Origin: Flammeovirgaceae bacterium
GTDB taxonomy: Bacteria; Bacteroidota; Bacteroidia; Cytophagales; Cyclobacteriaceae
NCBI GenBank assembly: GCA_021298355.1
Contig: JAJTEH010000018.1
Location: 1 to 46,670, forward strand
Length of the DNA: 46,670 nt
Direction: 5' to 3'
Shown: positions 26,030 to 35,561 of the stretch, in pieces
How positions within the stretch are numbered: position 1 is the first letter of the stretch
Layout of the letters: each line of letters begins with the position of its first letter
Made by a program: the position numbers and the translations under genes
The notes under the pieces: model-generated
What the model was told of the DNA's origin: nothing
The model's input: the letters and a program-made list of their open reading frames with translations, nothing else
Database searches by the model: none

Positions 26030-28030
26030 ATGGAAAACGGTCATTCAAAAATTCAAAAACTCTCTGCGGCTGGTGTATTAGTTTCGCTTGGAATTATTTA
26101 TGGAGACATTGGAACATCTCCGCTCTATGTGTTCAAAGCCATTTTGCACAACAAAGACATTTCAGAAGAATTGATATTCGGAGGTTTGTCTTTGGTTTTC
26201 TGGACACTCACCCTCATTACAACTATAAAATATGTTTACCTCGCGCTTAATGCCGATAACAAAGGTGAAGGCGGAATTTTTGCTTTGTATGCATTGGTAA
26301 GAAGATACAAAGCCAGTTGGGTAATTTTTCCTGCCATAATCGGATGTGCAACGTTGATTTCGGATGGATTTATTACACCTGCCATTTCTGTATCATCCGC
26401 AGTAGAGGGTTTAAAAATATTAAATGAAGATATTCCTACTGTTCCGATTGTTATCGGTATCATCATCGCAATTTTTATTTTTCAGCAATTCGGAACATCG
26501 GTTGTTGGTAAAACCTTTGGGCCTATTATGCTCATCTGGTTTTCCTTTATTGGTGCAATGGGTTTGTTACAACTTGTAAAAAATCCGGAAGTATTAAAAG
26601 CCATCAATCCTTATTATGCCTATAATCTTTTAATGAATTATCCCGGAGGATTTTGGATTTTAGGTGCCGTATTTTTATGTACAACAGGAGCAGAAGCTTT
26701 GTACAGCGACTTAGGTCATTGTGGTAAATCTAACATTCGTGTAGGATGGGTATTTGTAAAAGTTGCATTGCTGTTAAATTACTTTGGGCAAGCTGCCTGG
26801 TTAACTACGCAAGTAGACAGCAGATTAGGCACCATCATTCCATTTTATGCAATTGTACCTGAGCCATTGTTAATTTTTGCCATTATCATCGCTACCTGTG
26901 CAGCCGTTATTGCCAGCCAGGCTTTGATTTCTGGCACGTTTACCTTGGTTAACGAGGCCATGAAACTTAAACTTTGGCCAGCCACGCGCCTGCGTTACCC
27001 AAGCGAAGTAAAAGGTCAGATTTATATACCTGCTATCAATTGGATTTTAATGTTTGGTTGTATTGCCGTTGTTTTAATCTTTAGAGAATCTACTGCTATG
27101 GAAGGTGCATACGGTTTGGCCATCACCTTCGATATGTTGATGACAACCTCATTACTGGTTTATTATTTTTCGCTTTCGCGGAAATCTACCTATCGTGCCA
27201 TTGGTATTGCAATAATCTTCTTTGCTATAGAGGGGTCTTTCCTTATATCTAACCTAAGTAAATTTAGCCACGGTGGTTGGTTCTCTTTCTTAATTGCAAC
27301 ATGCTTCTTTTTAATGATGTTTGTTTTGGTACGAGCCAGAAAACTGCGTGATAGGCACACAGAGTTTGTAAACCTTAATCAGTATGTTGATTTAATCAAC
27401 GATGTTCAAAACGATAACACCATTTCAAAAGAAGCAACCAACTTAGTATATCTGGCCGTTGCCGATAGTAAGCGTTACATAGATTCTAATATAATTTATT
27501 CTATTTTTAGAAAGCGACCAAAACGAGCCGATGTGTATTGGTTTTTACATGTTGATACTGTTGATAGCCCATACACCAGCAAATACTCTGTAGACACCAT
27601 TATTCCTAAACGTTGTTTCTTTGTGCGGATGAAATTAGGATTTAAAACACCACACCGCATTAATTTATTATTCAATAAAATTGTACACGAAATGGCTGAA
27701 TGTGGGGAGGTAGATATCATCAGTCCGTATCCATCCTTACACAAACACAGCATGTCGGCCGATTTTAAATTCATCATCTTAAATTCGTGGGCATCGAGCG
27801 ATAGCGAAATTTCGAACTTCGATCGCATCATTATTCAAGGCTACAGATTAATAAAACAATTTAGTTTAGGCACCGCTGAGCTATATGGTTTAGAAGCAGC
27901 CAATGTAGAAACAGAGAAAGCCCCTATTTCAGTTGGGCCACAGGCCAAAGCAAAAATAAAGCGTGAGAAAGAAGATTTGGAACGCGAGAAAGAACAACGC
28001 TACGCAGCGTTTGGTAACAAAAAAAGCTAG
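26030..28030 (+). CDS. kup: Kup-type low-affinity potassium transporter
   Basis: The 666-residue protein has the Kup/TrkD signature LGIIYGDIGTSPLYVFKAI at residues 17-35 and ALNADNKGEGGIFALYAL soon after, about twelve hydrophobic helices up to residue 440, and a C-terminal soluble domain of about 220 residues, the normal arrangement for these K+/H+ symporters. The last 30 residues are a charged helix (KAKIKREKEDLEREKEQRY), an uncommon but not unique tail. It is the second gene of the NDH-2 operon and is followed by a strong terminator. Pairing potassium uptake with an NADH dehydrogenase may link ion entry to respiratory state (inference). Confidence 0.92.
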   Translation: MENGHSKIQKLSAAGVLVSLGIIYGDIGTSPLYVFKAILHNKDISEELIFGGLSLVFWTLTLITTIKYVYLALNADNKGEGGIFALYALVRRYKASWVIFPAIIGCATLISDGFITPAISVSSAVEGLKILNEDIPTVPIVIGIIIAIFIFQQFGTSVVGKTFGPIMLIWFSFIGAMGLLQLVKNPEVLKAINPYYAYNLLMNYPGGFWILGAVFLCTTGAEALYSDLGHCGKSNIRVGWVFVKVALLLNYFGQAAWLTTQVDSRLGTIIPFYAIVPEPLLIFAIIIATCAAVIASQALISGTFTLVNEAMKLKLWPATRLRYPSEVKGQIYIPAINWILMFGCIAVVLIFRESTAMEGAYGLAITFDMLMTTSLLVYYFSLSRKSTYRAIGIAIIFFAIEGSFLISNLSKFSHGGWFSFLIATCFFLMMFVLVRARKLRDRHTEFVNLNQYVDLINDVQNDNTISKEATNLVYLAVADSKRYIDSNIIYSIFRKRPKRADVYWFLHVDTVDSPYTSKYSVDTIIPKRCFFVRMKLGFKTPHRINLLFNKIVHEMAECGEVDIISPYPSLHKHSMSADFKFIILNSWASSDSEISNFDRIIIQGYRLIKQFSLGTAELYGLEAANVETEKAPISVGPQAKAKIKREKEDLEREKEQRYAAFGNKKS

Positions 28031-28033
28031 ATA

Positions 28034-28059
28034 AAAACCCGACATCAGTCGGGTTTTTT
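28034..28059 (+). terminator. Rho-independent terminator after kup
   Basis: A 9-bp stem pairs 28034-28042 (AAAACCCGA) with 28049-28057 around a 6-nt loop and ends in a run of T. Confidence 0.93.
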
Positions 28060-28179
28060 GTTGATTAATACCGACCGATAACGGACGCCCACGTTCATTT
28101 TCATTCTACTGATCCGCACAAAAAGTGCGAAATTTCAAATTATTGCAAGAAAATCAAATGGCACTGAACTTGGTAAAGA

Positions 28180-30624
28180 ATGGCAAAACCTAGCGCCATG
28201 CTAATTAATTATCTACTCATTGCATTAAGAACCATTAAGCGGAATAAACTTTATGCTACGCTGAACTTGATAGGTTTAGCCATAGGCATTGCTTGTTGTT
28301 TGTTGCTCGCACTTTACATACAAGACGAGTGGCAATACGATAAACAACATAAGGACCTCGAAAACTTATATAGAATCGTTACTCATTTTGATAGAGAAGG
28401 AGATTTTGTTTCTTCAGGTACAACATCTCCACCGGTAGCCCAAACCATGCGAAGCGAAATTCCTGAGATAGAAGTAGCCGCCAGGGTTTTTAATCCTCCC
28501 GGAGTAGATCTTAACTTAATTAAATATGAAGACAAAATATTTTACGAGAAAAACGGACAAATAGCAGATTCATCCATCTTCGATATATTCACATACACGT
28601 TTACCGAAGGTTCTGCTACCAACGCCTTAAACCGCCCCAATACAATTGTTATTTCTACTGTTTTAGCAGAAAAATTGTTTAACAACGGAAATGCTTTAGG
28701 CAAAGTAATAGCAGTATCGCAAGGGCAAGGCTTTGTAGATTACCAGATTACCGCTGTATTTCAGCAACAAGATCAATCGCATTTGCAAGCCAATTTCTTT
28801 ACATCGATAGCAAGCGATGGTTGGGGAACTTTTGTTACGCGAGATCCACGCATGAGCGAAGAATGGGCCGGACAAAATTTTATTCCAGCTTATGTAAGGC
28901 TAACAAAAGAACACTACAAAAAAGCAGTTGAAGATAAGATGAACGCAGTATTGCAAAAATATGGTGCTGCCGATATGCAAGCTTTAGGTTTATACAAGAA
29001 ATTTTCGTTAGAACCTGTAGCCGACATATATCTGAAAAGTGATATCAGACAAACACCCCGTATGCAATACATATACATAATGATGATTATTGCTGGATTT
29101 GTGATGCTAATTGCGTGCGTAAACTTTATGAACCTGGCCACAGCCAAAGCCTCTAAACGCGCTACCGAAATTGGGATAAGAAAAGTAATTGGTGCGAATA
29201 AACGCAATTTAGTTAAACAACTTATTGGAGAATCTTTTCTACTGGTAAGTTTCGCTTGCATTATTGGTTTAACGCTTACCCAACTTGCCTTACCGCTTTT
29301 CAACTATCTAACAGATAAAAATCTAACAATTTTACAAAGTGATTGGAGAATTCTACTTAGCACTATGCTCGGATTAATCATTTTAATTAGTGTTTTAGCT
29401 GGAGCTTATCCTGCTTTATATATGGCATCGTTACAACCTGTTAAAATCTTAAAAAGCAAAAATATTATCAATAACGGTTCGGGTATACTTAGACAAGGAT
29501 TAGTAGTATCCCAATTTGCGATAGCTATTGTATTGGTGATTGGTGTATTTGTTATCAATAAACAAATCACTTTTATGCAAAATAAATCATTGGGCTTTAA
29601 TGCAAATGAACAAATTATTGTACCTCTGCGAACACCCGAAGCACAAAGTCAGTTTAGCAATTTAAGTAAAGCATTAAAAGAGAATAAGGCTATCGTTCAG
29701 GTTAGCGCTACAGATTATGCACCCGGCAGCAGAATATGGACCGACATGGGTTTTTATAAAAGTGGAAGCAATACAGACAACTCAATTCTACACAGAAGAA
29801 ACCGTATCGATGTAAATTACATGCAGCAAATGGATATAAAATTACTATCAGGTAGATACTTTTCTGATAATCTTGAAATGGAGAAGAGCAATATAATTGT
29901 AAACGAATCGTCAGCTAAGAGTTTTGGCTTTACCAACGAAGATGCTATCGGGCAGCAAATCTTTTTCGATTGGCAAGGAGAAAAATTTACTTTTACTATT
30001 ATTGGTGTAATGCAAAATTACCATCAGGTATCGCCTAAAGAAAAAATAGATCCGATTGCATTTGAGTTAGCAGAAGATCCAAACTCTTTAAGTGTGTTGG
30101 TGGCACAAGTAGATGGAAAGGAAATAGAAAGTGGAATTGCATCAATGGAAAAAGTCTGGAAAAATATAGTGAAAGATACTCCTTTCAGTTATACATTTTT
30201 ACAAGACGATTTAAACCAACAATATCATCAGGATAAAAAAACAGCTTCGATTATTAACTTATTTGCAGGTATTGCCTTGTTTATTTGTTGCTTAGGTTTA
30301 TACGGTTTGTCGTTGTACATGACAGAAAGAAGGTTTAAGGAAATTGGAATACGAAAAGTTTTAGGAGCTAGTGTGCAGTCTGTAGTACGGCTGATGTCGA
30401 GAGAATATGTAAAACTTATTCTGAGAGCGATGGCGGTATCTTTTCCTTTGGCTTGGTATTTGGCAGATGAATGGTTAAACACTTTTGCTTATCACACAAA
30501 CATTAGTGTACCTATATTTTTATATGCCGGTTTGGTAACGCTAACAATAACTGTGCTTACAGTAAGTATTGAATCTTTAAAAGCAGCAATCATCAATCCT
30601 TCAGAAACGTTAAAAAATGAATAA
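28180..30624 (+). CDS. FtsX/MacB-like ABC transporter permease (1 of 3)
   Basis: The 814-residue protein (808 if the second Met at 28198 is used) has the double-permease plan: helix 1 near residue 25 (YATLNLIGLAIGIACCLLLAL), a periplasmic MacB_PCD domain of about 230 residues, three helices near 290-420 with FMNLATAKASKRATEIGIRKVIGA, a second periplasmic domain, and a final three-helix block with RRFKEIGIRKVLGASV. Such proteins are mechanotransmission-type ABC permeases that act with a separate ATPase in export of peptides, lipids or antibiotics, or in signalling. No ATPase gene is near. It is the first of three paralogues 12-15 bp apart. Confidence 0.88.
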   Translation: MAKPSAMLINYLLIALRTIKRNKLYATLNLIGLAIGIACCLLLALYIQDEWQYDKQHKDLENLYRIVTHFDREGDFVSSGTTSPPVAQTMRSEIPEIEVAARVFNPPGVDLNLIKYEDKIFYEKNGQIADSSIFDIFTYTFTEGSATNALNRPNTIVISTVLAEKLFNNGNALGKVIAVSQGQGFVDYQITAVFQQQDQSHLQANFFTSIASDGWGTFVTRDPRMSEEWAGQNFIPAYVRLTKEHYKKAVEDKMNAVLQKYGAADMQALGLYKKFSLEPVADIYLKSDIRQTPRMQYIYIMMIIAGFVMLIACVNFMNLATAKASKRATEIGIRKVIGANKRNLVKQLIGESFLLVSFACIIGLTLTQLALPLFNYLTDKNLTILQSDWRILLSTMLGLIILISVLAGAYPALYMASLQPVKILKSKNIINNGSGILRQGLVVSQFAIAIVLVIGVFVINKQITFMQNKSLGFNANEQIIVPLRTPEAQSQFSNLSKALKENKAIVQVSATDYAPGSRIWTDMGFYKSGSNTDNSILHRRNRIDVNYMQQMDIKLLSGRYFSDNLEMEKSNIIVNESSAKSFGFTNEDAIGQQIFFDWQGEKFTFTIIGVMQNYHQVSPKEKIDPIAFELAEDPNSLSVLVAQVDGKEIESGIASMEKVWKNIVKDTPFSYTFLQDDLNQQYHQDKKTASIINLFAGIALFICCLGLYGLSLYMTERRFKEIGIRKVLGASVQSVVRLMSREYVKLILRAMAVSFPLAWYLADEWLNTFAYHTNISVPIFLYAGLVTLTITVLTVSIESLKAAIINPSETLKNE

Positions 30625-30636
30625 CCTCTCTTTTAT

Positions 30637-33000
30637 ATGATAAGAAATTATTTGCTCATCGCATTGCGAAACATTCAACGCAATTCAGTTTACTCGTTCA
30701 TCAATATTTTCGGCTTAGCAGTTGGAATTGCCAGTAGTATTTTAATTTTACTTTGGGTAGCAGATGAAACTTCGTACGATGCCTTTCATGAAAATGCTGA
30801 CCGATTAAGTCAGGTATGGATAAACGCTACCTACGATGGTAAAGTAAATACATTTAACTCTGTTCCGTACCCAACCTATGGCGCGTTAAAAACAACAGAT
30901 AGCAGAATAAAAAACACAGCCATTGCTAATTGGGGTGGAGAAAGTTTACTAGCAGTAGGGGAAACGCGCGCTAACAAGTTTAGCTTTTATGCCAGTGAGG
31001 AGTTTCTTACCATGTTTAAGTTCGAGCTTTTAAAAGGAGATCCAGCCCAAGTATTAAAAGATCCAAACTCTATAGTAATTAGTGAATCAACCGCAAAAAC
31101 ATTTTTTGGAGATAAAGATCCGATTAATCAATTGATAAAGGTGGACAATAGTTCTGAGTTAAAAGTAACGGGAGTAATGAAAGATTTTCCGAAAAATTCT
31201 TCATTTGATTTCGAAGTTCTCATTCCCATTAAACAACTGGAAAGCCAGGATTGGATGCGCAATTCTATAAACAATTGGGGCAATTATTCTTTTCAAGTTT
31301 ATGTAGAGTTACAACCCGAAGTAAAGAAAGAAGATGTAGATGCAGCAATAAAAGATTTATTAATTAAAAACGGACAAACAGATGTACCTCGCGAATTTTT
31401 CTTACATCCTTTAGATAAGTGGCGTTTATACTCAAACTTCGAAAATGGTAAAATAAGCGGAGGTATGATAGATTATGTAAAAGGGTTTAGCATAATCGCC
31501 ATTTTTGTTTTAGTTATAGCCTGCATCAACTTTATGAATTTGGCTACAGCCAGAAGCGAAAGACGCGCAAGAGAAGTTGGTGTACGAAAAAGTGTGGGCT
31601 CGAAAAGAAGAGATTTAGTATTTCAATTTTTAGGCGAATCTATTTTAATAACAACAATCGCATTTATTATTTCCATTATTATAGTGGAAGCAGCACTTCC
31701 ATTTTATAACGATCTCACACAAAAACAACTTGGCCTCGATTTTTCGAGTGCAAACTTTTGGTTAGGCGCTATTGCCATCATTCTGATAACCGGTGTTTTT
31801 GCGGGCAGCTATCCTGCTTTGTATCTGTCTAGTTTTAATCCTGTTAAAGTTTTAAAAGGGAAAATTCAACAAGGAAAAAGCGTAGCTACGCCAAGAAAGA
31901 TTTTAGTTATTCTTCAGTTTTTCTTTTCTACACTTTTAATAATAGGCACCATCGTTATAACAGAACAAATAGCTTTTGTAAAGGCTAGAGATTTAGGCTA
32001 CAACCAAGAAAATTTAATAACTATACCCTATACAACAGAAATAGCACAAAGTTTTAAAGCGATACGGCAAGAGTTAGTAGCAACAGGTGCAGTTTCATCT
32101 ATTACAAAATCGAATAGCCCGATAACAGAAGTATACTCAAATAATTTTTTAGAATGGCCGGGCAAACCAGAAGAGCAAAAAGTACTGTTTATTACTATTG
32201 CAACAGAATTAGATTACACCAAAACAATGGGCATTAAAATACTGGAAGGAAGAGATTTTATAGACGACCGTGATACAGCATCAATTTTAATTAACAAAGC
32301 AGCAGCAGAGGTAATGGGCTTAAAAGAAACTGTAGGTACAAAGGTTTCTTTTTGGGGAGAAGAAAACCGCGCAACAATTGTTGGAATAATTGATAACGTA
32401 ACGATGGGTTCGCCCTACAGACAAGCTTCGCCTTTATTCGTAACCTACATACCCGATTGGGCCAGTGCTGTTACAGTAAGGCTCGAACCTACTGCCGATT
32501 TACCCGGAGCAATAGCAAAAGTTGAAAGTGTGTTTAAAAAATTTAATCCTGCTTATCCGTTTGAATACACTTTTGTAGATGAACAGTTCGCTAAAAAATT
32601 TGCTACCATTAATTTAATCAGCACGCTTTCTAAATTGTTTGCTTTGTTGGCCATTATTATTACCGGGTTAGGATTATTCGGTTTGGCATCTTTCACTGCA
32701 GAGCAGAGAACCAAAGAAATAGGGATAAGAAAAGTATTAGGTGCTTCTGTAACAGGGTTAGTGAGTTTAATATCCAAAGAATTTTCGTGGTTAGTAATTA
32801 TAGCCATGTTGGTTTCATCTCCTGTGGCCTGGTATACCTTAAACTCTTTCTTAGAAAGATATCCGTATAGAATTGAGTTTCCCTGGTGGTCGTTACTACT
32901 AGCTGGTGGAATTGCTTTACTTTTTGCTTTGCTCATTGTAAGCATACAGGCCTTTAAAGCAGCTACAGCAAACCCATCTAAAAGTTTAAGAAGCGAGTAA
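30637..33000 (+). CDS. FtsX/MacB-like ABC transporter permease (2 of 3)
   Basis: The 787-residue protein has the same plan as its neighbours: N-terminal helix (FINIFGLAVGIASSILILLWVA), MacB_PCD domain, FMNLATARSERRAREVGVRKSVGS at the first FtsX block, and EQRTKEIGIRKVLGASVTGLV at the second. Both conserved E(I/V)G(I/V)RK coupling motifs are intact. It lies 12 bp after copy 1 and 15 bp before copy 3, so all three are probably one transcript. Function follows from the family only; the substrate is unknown. Confidence 0.88.
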   Translation: MIRNYLLIALRNIQRNSVYSFINIFGLAVGIASSILILLWVADETSYDAFHENADRLSQVWINATYDGKVNTFNSVPYPTYGALKTTDSRIKNTAIANWGGESLLAVGETRANKFSFYASEEFLTMFKFELLKGDPAQVLKDPNSIVISESTAKTFFGDKDPINQLIKVDNSSELKVTGVMKDFPKNSSFDFEVLIPIKQLESQDWMRNSINNWGNYSFQVYVELQPEVKKEDVDAAIKDLLIKNGQTDVPREFFLHPLDKWRLYSNFENGKISGGMIDYVKGFSIIAIFVLVIACINFMNLATARSERRAREVGVRKSVGSKRRDLVFQFLGESILITTIAFIISIIIVEAALPFYNDLTQKQLGLDFSSANFWLGAIAIILITGVFAGSYPALYLSSFNPVKVLKGKIQQGKSVATPRKILVILQFFFSTLLIIGTIVITEQIAFVKARDLGYNQENLITIPYTTEIAQSFKAIRQELVATGAVSSITKSNSPITEVYSNNFLEWPGKPEEQKVLFITIATELDYTKTMGIKILEGRDFIDDRDTASILINKAAAEVMGLKETVGTKVSFWGEENRATIVGIIDNVTMGSPYRQASPLFVTYIPDWASAVTVRLEPTADLPGAIAKVESVFKKFNPAYPFEYTFVDEQFAKKFATINLISTLSKLFALLAIIITGLGLFGLASFTAEQRTKEIGIRKVLGASVTGLVSLISKEFSWLVIIAMLVSSPVAWYTLNSFLERYPYRIEFPWWSLLLAGGIALLFALLIVSIQAFKAATANPSKSLRSE

Positions 33001-33015
33001 TTTAAATTTCATGGT

Positions 33016-35451
33016 ATGATTAAGAGTTATCTTACATTTTTGTTGCGTGTTTTAAACAAGAATAAAACACATACGCTAATTAACATAACCGGCTTATCGA
33101 TAGGAATAAGTACCTGTTTGGTTATATTTTTATTGGTACATCACGAATTTAGCTTTGATAAGCATATACCTAACCGTGATAGCGTATATCGAATTTATAC
33201 CGAGTTTAATGGAGCTTTTAAAGGAACCAACAGAGGGGTTGCCAATGGAGTTCATCAGTTTTTTCAGGAGAATTTTACCCAGCATGGTAAAGTTGTAGAA
33301 TTACACACATACGGAACGCAGGTAAAGTTAGCTCCGGGTAAGCAAGCAGAAAATTTTAAGTTAGATAACGGAATCACTTTTGCAGATAGTAATTTCTTTC
33401 AGGTGTTTCCAAAGAAATGGTTAGCTGGTAACATGGCGGATTTAAACAATCCGTATAAAGCAGTTTTAACAGAAAAGGCTTCACAAATTTTGTTTGGTGC
33501 GTTATCTCCTGAGCAATACCTCAACAAAGAATTTATCGTAAATGATTCTGTACTTTTTTCAGTAGCAGGAATTGTAGCAAACGAACAGCAAAATTCTGAT
33601 TTTGATTTTGCCTGTTATTTGTCTGCGGCCAGTATGGCACAAAAAGAATTTAAAGAAAATTACCAAAGAAATGATTGGCAAAGTACAAGCAGTGGCGAAA
33701 TTTTAATGGTTAAGGTAGATGAGAATAAAAATTTAGTACATCTGCAAACTATAATTGATGCGGCCAACAAACGCTTCAACGAAGTAAATACCGATAAAGG
33801 TTGGATGGTTTCTTACAAAGAGCAACCCTTGGCAGATATTCATTTTAATGGTGATTTAGGAATTTTTGATCATATCAACTCAACGGCTCATAAACCTTCT
33901 CTCTACATTTTGTGTGGTGTAGCTTTTCTTATATTACTGCTGGCTGCCATTAACTTCATCAACTTAGAAACAGCTCAGTCTGTAAAACGTGCAAAAGAAA
34001 TTGGAATTCGTAAAGTGTTAGGGAGTTCGCGTTGGCAATTGGTATTTCATTTCTTGTTTCAATCGGTATTGCTAACCAGCATAAGTGCCATTATTGCTAT
34101 ACCCTTAGCAGAAATAAGTTTTGTGTTGTTTAAAGATTTTCTTCCATCGGGTTTAACTATTCAATTTACTAACCCTGCCCTTTGGTTAATTCTTGCTGCA
34201 CTTATTTTATTTATCGGTATACTAGCAGGAGCCTATCCGGCATTTATCATGACGGACTTCAAGCCTGCTTCTGCACTCAAAAATTTAAGCGCAATAGACA
34301 AAACCAATTCGCGTACGCAGTATATGCGCAAAGTGCTGATTACGTTTCAATTTGGCTTTGCTCAGGTTTTAATTATAGGCACGTTAGTATTAGTAGCACA
34401 AATTGATTTTGTGCTGAATAAAGACATGGGCTTTAATCCTGAATCTGTAATTCATATTTATACACCTTACGATGAACCCATACATAAAGTACAAACCTTT
34501 AAGAATGAAATAGAGAAAATTGCGGCCATAAAAAAACTAAGTTTAAACAATGCAGCACCAGCCGAAAGTAGCTTTACCAGCAACACACTAAAGTTTAAGA
34601 ATAAAAACAAGGAAGAAATCGAAGTAAATGCATTTAGAAAATTCGGTGATGAAAACTACATCGATTTATATAACATTCAGTTGCTTGCTGGCCGGTATGC
34701 AAATCCTGCGGATACACTTACAGAAATTGTGATAAACGAAGAACTTGCAAAAGAATTTGGGTTAGAGATAAACGAGGCTATAGGTAAGTTTGTAAATGTA
34801 AACGACAACTCTATACCTATCGTGGGTGTTGTTAAAAATTTTAATATAGCATCTCTTAAAACAAAAGTATCGCCTGTTTACATGGCTTACGAAAAATCTA
34901 ATTTTACGAAGCTATCCGTAAAATTAGAGTATAACAACGACAATCTGGCGTTGGATGAAAACATAAAAAAGATGGAAAGCGCCTGGAAAAAAGTGTATCT
35001 CGATTACCCTTTCGAATATCAATTCGTAGACGAAAACATCGAGAACTTTTATAAAAGAGAAAGACAGATGACTAAACTAGCCACTGCGGCAGTTGTACTT
35101 TCTATTGTTATTTCATGTTTAGGTTTATTCGGCTTAATTTCTTTAGCTGCTATTCAAAGAACAAAAGAAATTGGCATCAGAAAAACGCTAGGGGCAAGTG
35201 TAAGCCAAATCGTGCTTTTACTCGCTAACGACTTTTTAGTGTTAGTGTTCATCTCATTTGTGTTGGCAAGCCCGGTAGCCTGGTATGTTTCAGAGTATAT
35301 TCTGCAAGATTTTGAGTATAAAATTGATACCCCTTGGTTTGCGTATGTGCTTACGCTGGTAGCTTCTTTAGTAATTGCTTTTACTACTTTATCTTTTCAG
35401 GCAGTTAAAGCAGCAAAGGTTAATCCGGTTGAGAGTTTAAAATCAGAATAA
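33016..35451 (+). CDS. FtsX/MacB-like ABC transporter permease (3 of 3)
   Basis: The 811-residue protein again has the N-terminal helix (LINITGLSIGISTCLVIFLL), a MacB_PCD domain, FINLETAQSVKRAKEIGIRKVLGS at the first FtsX block, a second periplasmic region, and IQRTKEIGIRKTLGASVSQIV at the last. The periplasmic domains differ most from copies 1 and 2, which suggests divergence in partner or ligand. It is the last of the three and is followed within 6 bp by a strong terminator. Confidence 0.88.
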   Translation: MIKSYLTFLLRVLNKNKTHTLINITGLSIGISTCLVIFLLVHHEFSFDKHIPNRDSVYRIYTEFNGAFKGTNRGVANGVHQFFQENFTQHGKVVELHTYGTQVKLAPGKQAENFKLDNGITFADSNFFQVFPKKWLAGNMADLNNPYKAVLTEKASQILFGALSPEQYLNKEFIVNDSVLFSVAGIVANEQQNSDFDFACYLSAASMAQKEFKENYQRNDWQSTSSGEILMVKVDENKNLVHLQTIIDAANKRFNEVNTDKGWMVSYKEQPLADIHFNGDLGIFDHINSTAHKPSLYILCGVAFLILLLAAINFINLETAQSVKRAKEIGIRKVLGSSRWQLVFHFLFQSVLLTSISAIIAIPLAEISFVLFKDFLPSGLTIQFTNPALWLILAALILFIGILAGAYPAFIMTDFKPASALKNLSAIDKTNSRTQYMRKVLITFQFGFAQVLIIGTLVLVAQIDFVLNKDMGFNPESVIHIYTPYDEPIHKVQTFKNEIEKIAAIKKLSLNNAAPAESSFTSNTLKFKNKNKEEIEVNAFRKFGDENYIDLYNIQLLAGRYANPADTLTEIVINEELAKEFGLEINEAIGKFVNVNDNSIPIVGVVKNFNIASLKTKVSPVYMAYEKSNFTKLSVKLEYNNDNLALDENIKKMESAWKKVYLDYPFEYQFVDENIENFYKRERQMTKLATAAVVLSIVISCLGLFGLISLAAIQRTKEIGIRKTLGASVSQIVLLLANDFLVLVFISFVLASPVAWYVSEYILQDFEYKIDTPWFAYVLTLVASLVIAFTTLSFQAVKAAKVNPVESLKSE

Positions 35452-35456
35452 ATCAT

Positions 35457-35482
35457 AAAGCCCGCTAAGCGGGCTTTTTTTT
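35457..35482 (+). terminator. Rho-independent terminator after the three permease genes
   Basis: A perfect 9-bp stem pairs 35457-35465 (AAAGCCCGC) with 35469-35477 around a 3-nt loop, then T through 35482. It separates the permeases from the SDYY-repeat and kinase genes. Confidence 0.93.
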
Positions 35483-35561
35483 GCAATTCAATACACTAGA
35501 ATTACAATTCAATACAGATCATTTTTATACTGATTACCAAACGTTAATCTTTACCGTTGTA

